A stretch of DNA of 64,000 nt from assembly GCA_017450705.1 (NCBI GenBank), contig JAFSTC010000048.1, forward strand, positions 1 to 64,000, read 5' to 3'. Made by a program: the position numbers and the translations under genes. The notes under the pieces were generated by a model. That model worked only from the letters and a program-made list of their open reading frames with translations, made no database searches and was not told the DNA's origin. Shown here one piece after another: positions 7,873 through 15,123 of this stretch; position 1 is the first letter of the stretch, and the number at the start of each line of letters is the position of its first letter. The stretch comes from Lentisphaeria bacterium (GTDB taxonomy: Bacteria > Verrucomicrobiota > Lentisphaeria > Victivallales > Victivallaceae).

Positions 7873-8238
7873 ATGAAGATTAAAGTAATCGTAGAAGATG
7901 TCGGAGCCAATCACGCAACGGTCGAAATTGAAGAGGCCTGCGGAATGGACGGCCTGGAAAGACTGCTTGCCGGGGTCAATCGCGAACTGAACAGGATATC
8001 CGCAAAGAGGCCGGTGTCTCCAAGCAACTCGTTCGTTGACGGACAGGCGAAGGATACCGATTCCCCGCCGGCATCGGACGAAGCGTTAAAAGCTCTGTGG
8101 GGTGCCGCGATGTCCAACCATACCGATGTCAAGACCGTCTGTCGGGAATACGGTGTCGATCCGAAACGCATCAGCAAAGATGAGTGCTGGCAGATGACGC
8201 ACGATCTCAACGAGCGCTCCGGCTACGGACAGAATTAG
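7873..8238 (+). CDS. Small phage/plasmid protein with SSB-like helical tail
   Basis: Encodes 121 residues, with the ATG at 7873 after GGAGG (7862-7866). The first 35 residues form a beta-rich start (MKIKVIVEDVGANHATVEIE) followed by a helix. Residues 45-75 are a polar linker. The last 48 residues (ASDEALKALWGAAMSN to CWQMTHDLNE) parallel the tail of the protein at 375-806 in position and pattern. The two genes may therefore be diverged paralogues with a common DNA-processing role. It converges on the large helicase gene. Confidence 0.6.
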   Translation: MKIKVIVEDVGANHATVEIEEACGMDGLERLLAGVNRELNRISAKRPVSPSNSFVDGQAKDTDSPPASDEALKALWGAAMSNHTDVKTVCREYGVDPKRISKDECWQMTHDLNERSGYGQN

Positions 8239-8317
8239 CCCAAAAGAAGCGGGACCTACTGCCAGTTGTCACATACATCCTCGTGTATGCACAGACGGGG
8301 CACCTTTTCGTAACCTT

Positions 8318-11185
8318 TTATTCTTCAGCTTGTTCAAGGTCGCTTTCTTCTGTGCTTTCGGATTCGGTTTCCTTCGTCTGACCGTTCAAAATTCCAGTCA
8401 TCATTCGCGCGATTTTTTTCTGCCTGCGCTGCGTCGGAGTGTCAGCGATTTCAAAAATTTCCATGATCTTCCGGGCAGTCGTTTCCACTCTTTTCCGCTC
8501 AAGTTCTTCCTGCTGGGAGAGGATCGTTTTAACCTGCCGCACGTCTATCCCGAAATAGTCGGCCAAAATCTGCTGATTGAAAGCCTTGGACTTCGACGCC
8601 TGATACAGGGCTGCGTTACGTTCCTGCGTCGTGATCTCTTTTCCCTGTGCCTTTGAGCTTGTGCGAACCCATTTGAATACCGGATCGCCCTGTGCGTTTT
8701 TTTCGGTTTTCAGCATTATGTTGAACGGAATCTTGAATTCGGAGGGTATATTGCGTCCCTTTTCCACCTGGACGTTGATGGCGACTCCGCGCCTGGTGTT
8801 TTCTCCGAGTGCGTGCTGAAGCCTGATCACGTTGTCCACCGTGATCGTCTTCGCTCCTGACCCCCTCTGCTGTTCCCCGCTTTTTCCCGCATGGTGAATC
8901 AGGAGAATGGCGCAGTTATGAGCCGCCAGATCTTTCAGCCAGGAAAATATATTTTGCCATGATTTCGTCGTCTCTGCGAAATTGGTGAGGGTGGAAAGAT
9001 TGTCGAGGATCAAAAGTTTGGCATCCTCGGCTTGCACCCACTTTGTGATTTGCTCTCTTTGCGACTCGTGGCTGCTGAGATCCCACCCCTTCCCTTCGAG
9101 TAATTTATATTGGAAGCGAATTGATTTTTCCAGGCCAGGACATTGAGTTTTATAAAAATCGGCAAAGCTGCACAGCCGCTCCCGGAAATTACTTTCCGAC
9201 ATTTCTCCGTCGATATACAACACGGAGACGGGCTCCTTCGATTCCCATGCATGGGGGAACGAGTCGCCGAACACCTTGGTCCCGGAACTTGCGGCCAGTG
9301 CTATTGACATCGCGACCAGCGTTTTTCCAAGCCCTTCCTGGCTGTAGAGCAACGTGATGGTGTGCTCTTCGATAATCGGGAAGACCACATATTTGCTGTT
9401 GGACCGGGGGCGTTTGGTATCGGTAAAATCAAAAGAGCTGAGTTCCGCGTTTCTACGTCGCCTGACGCTGACTTCTTCCGTTTCCCGATTCAATGCGATG
9501 TGATCTTTTTCCGCAAGACCGTGGAATTCCTCCTCGCATATTGTCCTGAAGCCATCATTCTCACGCGTCACAAAACCGAGCCTGATATCTTCCTGCATCA
9601 GGCGGGACTCGAGCGTCAATCCGAGTTCGATCTGCTCCGGAGAGGTGTCGGGCAGGAAAAGGTAAACATTCCGTCCCCTTAAACCGGCCCATGCGACATC
9701 CTGCACAGAATCCAGTCCACCATACCAACTGCTGACAACGAGTTGCGAATTTCTTTCTTCCAGTTTCCTGCACCGTTGTTCCAGCTCGGCGATTTCCTGA
9801 TGGTCCTGCGCCTTTTTTTGCCCGACGAACTCCACGATCGCCTCGTAGCACGTACGGAAATTTTCAACAAAGAACAGAGGGTTTATTGCCTTGTTGACCG
9901 TGGAATTATTCTTTTTTTTGCGCACGTTTTCAATCACTTCCATCTCTGTCCGTGCATAACCAATGTTGCAATCGAAAAAAGCGCTGTCCCAAAATCCGGG
10001 TGAATTGAAAGCACCGGGATCACTGAACAATTCCCTTGCTGTATACATATTCCGTGCAGAACCAAAAATTTTCCCGAAGTTCTGCTGTATCATTTCCTTT
10101 TGATGATCATACAACTTCGAAGTCCCTTCGGAAATCTTACCGTGGACGTATGCCTCCACCTCCCTTGTAAAGTCGTTTTCTCCGTTATGGAACGTGTACA
10201 AACGCGATTCCCTTGCCCGTATCAAACTGATTTTGTCATGAATCTGCGTGATCGTGTCTTCGGAAAATTGATCTATGCGATGAGCCGCCAAAGGAGAAGT
10301 CAGCAAAAGAACCGGCGCATTGGGGTGAGCTTTGATTTGATTCAGATTCCACAATGGAGATGGTGCGGGGAACGGTATATTCAGGGCCTTTGGCGGTGTT
10401 TCCGGTCTTTTGCTCCAGTAGGTCAGAGGGCCTATTTCCCGGTCTTCCAGATAAGCGACTCTCCCCAGAAGAAGGTCATTCTCATAAAAATCGACGTATT
10501 CGTATCCGCTCAGCTCTCCCGGGTACATCGGTGCCTTGGTCAGTCTTCGGTACAACCAGCGGCGCTCCCGGTCAACGGCAATGTCCTCGCAAATTCCTTC
10601 GGGGATGTGGAACATATCGCACAGCAAGTCCACGGCAAGTTCACGATCCGAGAGGTGCTCCTGGATCATGTATAAACTTATGAGATCAACATCCGAGGCT
10701 TCAGCCGCGGAAATGTCCGTCCGGAAAATATCGCCGGGAGAGGCATCATGTTTGCCGACGACATTGGAAATCCCTTTCAGCGCAAGTGTCAGGACCGGAA
10801 GCAACCCGCTGGCGGATTTCCAATCTATTCCCAACTTTACCGCTTCGGTCATCATCGCAATCTCTGGCATGTCCGCCAATCGAAGACAATGTTCCGCGGC
10901 ATCGACAACCCCGCGCACATCCTTCAAATTGACGGTCTCCTTGTGACGGACCGGCCTTTTGGCAATCTTGAAATTGTCAAACACATAGTACGGTCCCTCG
11001 GTCTTGGCCTGCGGGAGCCATTTGATGAACTCGACGGAGCCGATTGTCGTCAGGAGCTTGAGATAAAGTTTGGACTCTCTGATTTTTTTCCTGACCTCTT
11101 CGGGGCATCTGACATGGAAAGGGACCATCGCGTCGGCGACATTGAGCGATGACAGCAACTCAAGATTCAAGCTTTGTTCTTCCAT
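8318..11185 (-). CDS. RepA/DnaB-like (KaiC-fold) helicase with long N-terminal domain
   Basis: Encodes 955 residues, with GGAGG before the ATG. The first 600 residues show no domain I recognise; they may be a primase-like or recruitment region. From about residue 610 there is a RecA-fold ATPase of the AAA_25 / RSF1010 RepA type: Walker A QEGLGKT, LYIDGEMSE, Walker B LLILDNLSTL, then LLIHHAGKSGEQQRGSG. The C-terminus is basic with a possible winged helix and an acidic end. Such proteins are hexameric plasmid or phage replicative helicases. With the replication protein at 6992 it would form the replication module. Confidence 0.78.
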   Translation of the reverse strand: MEEQSLNLELLSSLNVADAMVPFHVRCPEEVRKKIRESKLYLKLLTTIGSVEFIKWLPQAKTEGPYYVFDNFKIAKRPVRHKETVNLKDVRGVVDAAEHCLRLADMPEIAMMTEAVKLGIDWKSASGLLPVLTLALKGISNVVGKHDASPGDIFRTDISAAEASDVDLISLYMIQEHLSDRELAVDLLCDMFHIPEGICEDIAVDRERRWLYRRLTKAPMYPGELSGYEYVDFYENDLLLGRVAYLEDREIGPLTYWSKRPETPPKALNIPFPAPSPLWNLNQIKAHPNAPVLLLTSPLAAHRIDQFSEDTITQIHDKISLIRARESRLYTFHNGENDFTREVEAYVHGKISEGTSKLYDHQKEMIQQNFGKIFGSARNMYTARELFSDPGAFNSPGFWDSAFFDCNIGYARTEMEVIENVRKKKNNSTVNKAINPLFFVENFRTCYEAIVEFVGQKKAQDHQEIAELEQRCRKLEERNSQLVVSSWYGGLDSVQDVAWAGLRGRNVYLFLPDTSPEQIELGLTLESRLMQEDIRLGFVTRENDGFRTICEEEFHGLAEKDHIALNRETEEVSVRRRRNAELSSFDFTDTKRPRSNSKYVVFPIIEEHTITLLYSQEGLGKTLVAMSIALAASSGTKVFGDSFPHAWESKEPVSVLYIDGEMSESNFRERLCSFADFYKTQCPGLEKSIRFQYKLLEGKGWDLSSHESQREQITKWVQAEDAKLLILDNLSTLTNFAETTKSWQNIFSWLKDLAAHNCAILLIHHAGKSGEQQRGSGAKTITVDNVIRLQHALGENTRRGVAINVQVEKGRNIPSEFKIPFNIMLKTEKNAQGDPVFKWVRTSSKAQGKEITTQERNAALYQASKSKAFNQQILADYFGIDVRQVKTILSQQEELERKRVETTARKIMEIFEIADTPTQRRQKKIARMMTGILNGQTKETESESTEESDLEQAEE

Positions 11186-11535
11186 TCTCGGGAGCCTCCG
11201 TATCGTTGTCGGACTTTAGCCCAATATAGACGCAAAAGGGAATTTTTTCAAATTATCTTCGGTATGAAAAAGGAATAATAATCTTTAAAAATCACTGCAT
11301 TTTATTTAAGATTTGAACATAAACATATAAATATACTGTTATATCGACAAAGCAAATTATATAAAATCAAGCATAAATTCATGTTCAACAATATTCTTAG
11401 CGGCCAGTTGACAGTCACTGTGGATATCGTGGCAACCGGCAAAATCAGCAAACCGCCCCTTTGCGGGACGGCTTGATTTTTTTGTTTTACGATATATATT
11501 AAGAGTAGATATCAATTTTTATGGAGGCGGGGCTC
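11186..11535. other. AT-rich intergenic region between helicase and VapBC genes
   Basis: About 350 bases, strongly A+T-rich up to 11400, with no credible gene. It ends in a hairpin and T-run at 11441-11483. It must contain promoters for the leftward helicase gene and rightward vapBC. A small RNA ending at the hairpin, or a replication origin, is possible. Confidence 0.4.
11441..11483 (+). terminator. Terminator-like hairpin with T-run upstream of VapBC
   Basis: Outer arms AAAATCA (11441-11447) and TGATTTT (11474-11480) enclose an imperfect GC stem of CCGCCC with GGGACGG. The T-run continues to 11483. No upstream + strand gene is seen, so it could end a small RNA or block readthrough. Confidence 0.55.
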
Positions 11536-11766
11536 ATGGATACGGCTAAGATTTTCAAGACCGGCAGATCGCAGGCGGTGCGGCTGCCGAGACGTTACCG
11601 CTTCTCCGGTTCAGAAGTGGCGATCCGTAAAGAAGGCGACAAGGTCATCCTGTCGCCGATCTCGAAGAAAAGCGCTCTGGAGGCTTTCCTCGCTTTGCCG
11701 TGCTGTCCGGATTTCACCATCGAACGCAATACGGCGCAGCAGATACAGCCGCGGGAGTTGTTCTGA
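11536..11766 (+). CDS. vapB: VapB-type antitoxin (AbrB/SpoVT fold)
   Basis: Encodes 76 residues. The ATG at 11536 is preceded by GGAGG at 11523; an ATG five codons earlier overlaps that site and is less likely. The sequence MDTAKIFKTGRSQAVRLPR followed by VAIRKEGDKVIL is the classic swapped-hairpin DNA-binding domain of VapB antitoxins. The last 25 residues would wrap the toxin. The stop overlaps the toxin start (TGATG), the normal layout for coupled toxin-antitoxin pairs. It probably represses its own promoter and stabilises the mobile element. Confidence 0.9.
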   Translation: MDTAKIFKTGRSQAVRLPRRYRFSGSEVAIRKEGDKVILSPISKKSALEAFLALPCCPDFTIERNTAQQIQPRELF

Positions 11767-12158
11767 TGCGGTACATGCTCGATACCGACATCGCCTCGTA
11801 CCTGATACGCGGCGACCACCCCGGCGTGACTGAAAAGTTTACGGAGCTGTACGAGAGCTGTGTCATGTCCGGCATCACCGCGGCGGAGTTGCAATACGGC
11901 GCCAAGAAACGCAACAACCGGGCGCTGACTCAAAAGGTCCAGGCGCTCTGCAATCTCCTGACGATCATTCCGTGGAACGAGGAGGCGGCGAGCGTCTACG
12001 CCAAGCTGCGCGTCGAACTCGAAGCCGCCGGGACCCCCATCGGCAACATGGACATGCTGATCGCCGCCTCCGCCATCGCCAAAAATGCGACTTTGATCAC
12101 CAACAACATCGAACACTTCTCAAAGACCGCATCGCTTAAAATCGAAAACTGGTGCTGA
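11766..12158 (+). CDS. vapC: VapC-type PIN-domain toxin ribonuclease
   Basis: Encodes 130 residues, starting in overlap with the antitoxin stop. The PIN-domain acidic residues are all present: D6 in MLDTDI, E41 in TAAELQYG, D96 in NMDMLIAA, followed by TNN at 112-114. VapC proteins of this type are Mg-dependent endoribonucleases that cut tRNAs or rRNA when free of VapB. The pair sits between the replication module and the integrase and is a likely addiction module for the integrated element. The protein is full length and looks intact. Confidence 0.9.
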   Translation: MRYMLDTDIASYLIRGDHPGVTEKFTELYESCVMSGITAAELQYGAKKRNNRALTQKVQALCNLLTIIPWNEEAASVYAKLRVELEAAGTPIGNMDMLIAASAIAKNATLITNNIEHFSKTASLKIENWC

Positions 12159-12170
12159 AGATGATGTGAC

Positions 12171-12199
12171 GCCGTCTCCGCCGTACAGGCAGAGACGGC
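12171..12199. terminator. Hairpin between convergent vapC and integrase
   Basis: Perfect 8-bp arms (12171-12178 and 12192-12199) with a 13-base loop. There is no good T-run, so intrinsic termination is only possible, not clear. Confidence 0.4.
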
Positions 12200-12210
12200 A
12201 CAAGGCGCAA

Positions 12211-13572
12211 TTATGCCAATCGATGCACAATTTCCTCTTTTTGCTCGCTGGACAATACCTCTTCCAAGCACGCCACCAGCACGGGAAGTTTGGTCGCAGG
12301 AAGCCCGGAGATCAGCGCCGCAAACGGAGCGGTCTGTCCATCGGTTTTTTCGTATTGCGGCAAGGGAAGGCTGGCGATGACCTTCCGTTTGGATTCCAGC
12401 GAATAGTGCGTGTAATGTTCGGTCATGCTCTCGTTGGTATGCCCGACAATCGAACGGATCACCGCCAAATCGTTGCCCGCATTGGCGGCCAGCGAGCAGA
12501 ATGTGTGCCGAAAACTGTGGAACGAATAACGCCCTATATGCCGCATGCACCGTTCTCCCCGGGGGTTGGTGTAGACCTGGCGTCGGATCCCGTTGTCGGC
12601 TGTCTCCTTGGTCTGAATCCCGGATGCTTCCAAAAGTTTCGAGATATCCTGAGAGATGCCGGAGCTGTTTGTCCGATAGCGTGCGGCGACGTTGGGCAGC
12701 AGGTATTCGTCGCGCTTCCACTTTTTCGCCAGAGCAAACTCTTCCTGCAGGATCGGCGGGATCGGCAGTATCAGCTCGTGATGCAGACAACGTCGGGTCT
12801 TTGCGGGCTTGAAACGCACGGCGCCATCTTCGATGTAACTCCACTGAAAACAGGCGGCATCATGGAGACGCAACCCGAATGCGAGTCCGAGCAGCATCAT
12901 GATCCGCATTTCCGGTTTATAGAGCATGTAGTATTCCGGCTCGTCGAGTTTTTGGAAGATTGCCGTTATCTGCGCGGGAGTGAAAGGCTTGCGCCCCTCG
13001 GTCTCGGCCTGTTTGGCTTTCAGGCTCCGGAAGGGGGAATTGTCTTTGGTACAGGTCTTGAAGATCAGCTTCAAGGCCTGCAGGTGTTTGTTGTAAGTGC
13101 GTGCTGAGATGCCTTGCTGCCAGCAACCGAACATATAATTTGCCGCGACCTCTTCGGAGAGGTCGGCAAGTGACATGATCTGATGATCCCGGCAATACTT
13201 CAGGAAGAGCTCGAAAATGGAATGGTAGCTTTGCAGCGTCACCGCTCCGCTGTCCGGTCGATTGGGCTGATTGAGGTAAAACTCCCAGAGGTGCGGCAAG
13301 TCTACCGTCAGCTGAACGATCAACTGCTTCTCCTTAGCGACTTTGTCCATGTACTCGACTCGGGAATCGATCTGCCGGATGCGCGTAATATCCTGAAAGA
13401 TCTTTTCCGCCGCTGTCTCCGCCTCTTCCCTGACGGTTATGGGATTTCCCTCCGCGTCAACAAGTGTTATTGTTTTCTTGTGTCCGTTGCTTCCCGGGAA
13501 CTGATAAACATAGCGTCCGTTGGCACGTTTGAACACAGTCCCGAAACCTTTCGCCCGATGCGATTTTTTCAT
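12211..13572 (-). CDS. int: Tyrosine-family site-specific integrase
   Basis: Encodes 453 residues. The N-terminus has a small basic arm-binding-like domain (FGTVFKRANGRYVYQFP), followed by a helical core-binding domain and the catalytic domain. Visible catalytic residues are Arg in GLAFGLRLHD, Lys in KPAKTRR, HSFRHTF, GHTNESM and the nucleophile Tyr in EHYTHYS. The ribosome site is weak, so expression may be low. The gene start lies only 78 bases from a tRNA-Phe 3' fragment, the expected layout of an integrase next to its own attachment site. Confidence 0.92.
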   Translation of the reverse strand: MKKSHRAKGFGTVFKRANGRYVYQFPGSNGHKKTITLVDAEGNPITVREEAETAAEKIFQDITRIRQIDSRVEYMDKVAKEKQLIVQLTVDLPHLWEFYLNQPNRPDSGAVTLQSYHSIFELFLKYCRDHQIMSLADLSEEVAANYMFGCWQQGISARTYNKHLQALKLIFKTCTKDNSPFRSLKAKQAETEGRKPFTPAQITAIFQKLDEPEYYMLYKPEMRIMMLLGLAFGLRLHDAACFQWSYIEDGAVRFKPAKTRRCLHHELILPIPPILQEEFALAKKWKRDEYLLPNVAARYRTNSSGISQDISKLLEASGIQTKETADNGIRRQVYTNPRGERCMRHIGRYSFHSFRHTFCSLAANAGNDLAVIRSIVGHTNESMTEHYTHYSLESKRKVIASLPLPQYEKTDGQTAPFAALISGLPATKLPVLVACLEEVLSSEQKEEIVHRLA

Positions 13573-13593
13573 AGCCGATTCTGCCGTTTCAGC

Positions 13594-13620
13594 GCTGTTG
13601 GCTAACGATCGACTAACAGC
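13594..13620. repeat. Inverted repeat between integrase and attachment site
   Basis: GCTGTT at 13594-13599 and AACAGC at 13615-13620 flank GGCTAACGATCGACT. It lies between the int start and the att core and may be an integrase arm-binding site or the int operator. Confidence 0.4.
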
Positions 13621-13649
13621 TTGTCGATTTTCTCCTCAAAACAGGCGTA

Positions 13650-13694
13650 CTGAAAATCCCCGTGTCCCCAGTTCGATTCTGGGTCCGGCCACCA
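13650..13694 (+). other. Right attachment site: 3' half of tRNA-Phe
   Basis: Reads from the anticodon loop (CTGAAAA, anticodon GAA) through the 3' anticodon stem (TCCCC), a 5-base variable loop, a perfect T-arm (CCCAG, TTCGATT, CTGGG), the acceptor strand TCCGGCC and ACCA. No matching 5' half lies upstream: the expected GGCCGGA and D-arm are absent. This is the classic footprint of a tyrosine integrase that crosses over in the tRNA anticodon loop. The reconstituted tRNA-Phe should lie at the element's left end, outside the window. Confidence 0.85.
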
Positions 13695-13896
13695 TTTTTT
13701 TGCCCTGGTGGGCAAAAAAACACGAAGCCGCAAGGCTTCACTTCACTGTGCGAAGCACAACTTCACTCAAAAGCCGCAGGCTTTTCTTCACATTTTCACC
13801 ATTCCCGGAAGCCTTGCTTGTGAAGACGCTCCCTCCGTTCGCTTGTGAAGGCGCTCGCTGCGCTCACTTGTGAAGTTTGCTCGCTTTGCGAGTAAG
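13695..13896 (+). repeat. Multi-hairpin array, copy A (CTTCAC/GTGAAG spacers)
   Basis: Opens with a perfect 11-bp inverted repeat (13695-13705 with 13710-13720). Then come hairpins GAAGCC-GCAA-GGCTTC (13724), TGTGC-GAA-GCACA (13747) and AAAAGCC-GCA-GGCTTTT (13769), each followed by CTTCAC. The second half uses GTGAAG, the reverse complement of that spacer, before further hairpins, and ends in CTCGC-TTT-GCGAGTAAGGAT. Array B at 18927 has the same plan. The opening stem could also act as a terminator for the tRNA. Confidence 0.8.
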
Positions 13897-14083
13897 GATC
13901 GTGTCGAATGGATTCTCCGTTTGAGCTCAACACCGGAGATTTTCTCCCGCGAAAATCCGCGAAATTCTCCGTTTGGCGAATTCCGGGGACACGAGAATTT
14001 CGAGGTGAACGGAGCAAAATCCGCGTGTCTCCGTTCCCGAAACAGAGAAAAAATGCCGCCCCATTTATTACCGAATCAGAGAA

Positions 14084-14109
14084 TGCCCGTGTCCCCGGTT
14101 CGGTTCTGA
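14084..14109 (+). repeat. Partial tRNA-Phe-like sequence
   Basis: About 22 of 26 bases match the tRNA-Phe fragment from the anticodon stem through the T-loop at 13656-13681, then diverge. No CCA end or 5' half is present. It may be an older, decayed attachment site or a copied tRNA end. Confidence 0.4.
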
Positions 14110-14144
14110 CGAAAAAAATCGTCGCCACCGTCTCGGTGATTCAG

Positions 14145-14160
14145 AAATGCACGTGCATTT
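14145..14160. promoter_or_regulatory. Perfect 16-bp palindrome upstream of the nuclease-helicase promoter
   Basis: AAATGCAC followed by GTGCATTT. It ends 23 bases before the predicted -35 box, a suitable place for an activator or repressor dimer. Confidence 0.5.
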
Positions 14161-14183
14161 GTCATTTTTCGCATCGGGCGACC

Positions 14184-14212
14184 TTGAAAAAGCATTCCGC
14201 GCGGGATATAGT
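14184..14212 (+). promoter_or_regulatory. Predicted sigma-70 promoter of the GIY-YIG/DUF2075 operon
   Basis: TTGAAA (14184-14189) and TATAGT (14207-14212), spaced exactly 17 bases. A start near 14219 would give a leader of about 38 bases to the ATG at 14257. Confidence 0.7.
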
Positions 14213-14256
14213 ACGGCATTGTTATTTGCGTTAAATGGTTTTACGTGAGGATCGAT

Positions 14257-15123
14257 ATGAAACGCGGCAGGACGATTTCACTGTTTTTGCTTGACGGTTC
14301 GGTGACGGGGGCTATCAAATACACTTTGCCGAACTGGACCGGCGTCATCTATAAAATACCCCGTACTGCACTCGGAAGTTGCAAAAACCGTGAGCACTTG
14401 CAGCAGAGCGGCGTGTATTTCCTTTTCGGCAAGACCGAAGAGCGCAACGAGAATGTCGTTTATATCGGGCAGGCGGGGATCCGCAAGAACGGAAACGGCT
14501 TGCTGGGGAGGATCCTTGAGCATGCCCGCAATCCGGAAAAGGATTACTGGACCGAAGTGGTCGCCATCACCACCACCAATAATTCGTTCGGGCCGACCGA
14601 AATAAGCTATTTGGAAAATCAATTCACCAAATTGGCGACCGAAGCGAAGCGGTATATCGTCAAAAACGGCAACGATCCCAACCCCGGCAACATCACTGAG
14701 GAAAAGGAGAGCGAACTGGAAGAGTTCATCGAATATTCCAAAATCGTCATGGGGATCCTCGGCCACAAAGTTTTCGTTCCGCTGGATGAAATCACCGAAG
14801 ATACGCCGCGCGAGAATGTCGTCCGGCTTCATCTGAAAGAGCGCGGCGCAGACGCGACGGGGTATCGCACCAGTGAGGGGATCATTGTCTGCAAAGGCAG
14901 CAAGATCAAAGCAACTCCCGATTCCAGTTGTCCGGAATGGGCCAAGAAACTGCGCAACCAGAACAGCGCTTACATCGACAAGAAATTTGTCCTTACCAAG
15001 GACATTGCTTTCGACAGTCCTTCCGCCGCGGCTGGTTTTTGTGTATTCGGTTCGGCAAACGGGCGAATCGCTTGGAAAGACGAGTCCGGCAAGACCTTGA
15101 AGGAGCTCGACACGGAAGTCTGA
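14257..15123 (+). CDS. GIY-YIG nuclease with C-terminal DUF4357
   Basis: Encodes 288 residues. The ATG at 14257 follows GAGGA. GVYFLFG (52-58) and VVYIGQAG (67-74) form the GIY-YIG signature, Arg85 and Glu120 (ISYLENQF) supply the rest of a single-metal nuclease site. Residues about 215-270 (TSEGIIVCKGSKI to GFCVFGSANG) look like DUF4357, a domain often attached to restriction-type nucleases. The gene ends in a one-base overlap with a DUF2075 helicase gene. The pair sits in an island of different composition, so an anti-phage role is likely but unproven. Confidence 0.82.
   Translation: MKRGRTISLFLLDGSVTGAIKYTLPNWTGVIYKIPRTALGSCKNREHLQQSGVYFLFGKTEERNENVVYIGQAGIRKNGNGLLGRILEHARNPEKDYWTEVVAITTTNNSFGPTEISYLENQFTKLATEAKRYIVKNGNDPNPGNITEEKESELEEFIEYSKIVMGILGHKVFVPLDEITEDTPRENVVRLHLKERGADATGYRTSEGIIVCKGSKIKATPDSSCPEWAKKLRNQNSAYIDKKFVLTKDIAFDSPSAAAGFCVFGSANGRIAWKDESGKTLKELDTEV

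Larger units (their letters stand above)
13573..14256. other. Gene-free interval: att site, hairpin array A, motif-rich spacer
   Basis: Apart from the listed att site, array and promoter, 13900-14140 is spacer DNA. It contains a 10-bp inverted repeat (13960-13969 with 13993-14002), two ATTCTCCG motifs (13912, 13964) and a second, partial tRNA-Phe-like stretch (14084-14109). Frames in it have no coding character. Confidence 0.6.

Noticed and set aside
12211-13572. Integrase considered as the recombinase for the hairpin arrays
   Set aside because: Its attachment site is explained by tRNA-Phe, and the arrays lie outside the element boundary. No evidence links the two beyond adjacency of array A.
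13796-14234. Short overlapping frames on both strands between array A and the GIY-YIG gene
   Set aside because: They run through hairpins and palindromes, lack ribosome sites and have no protein-like composition.
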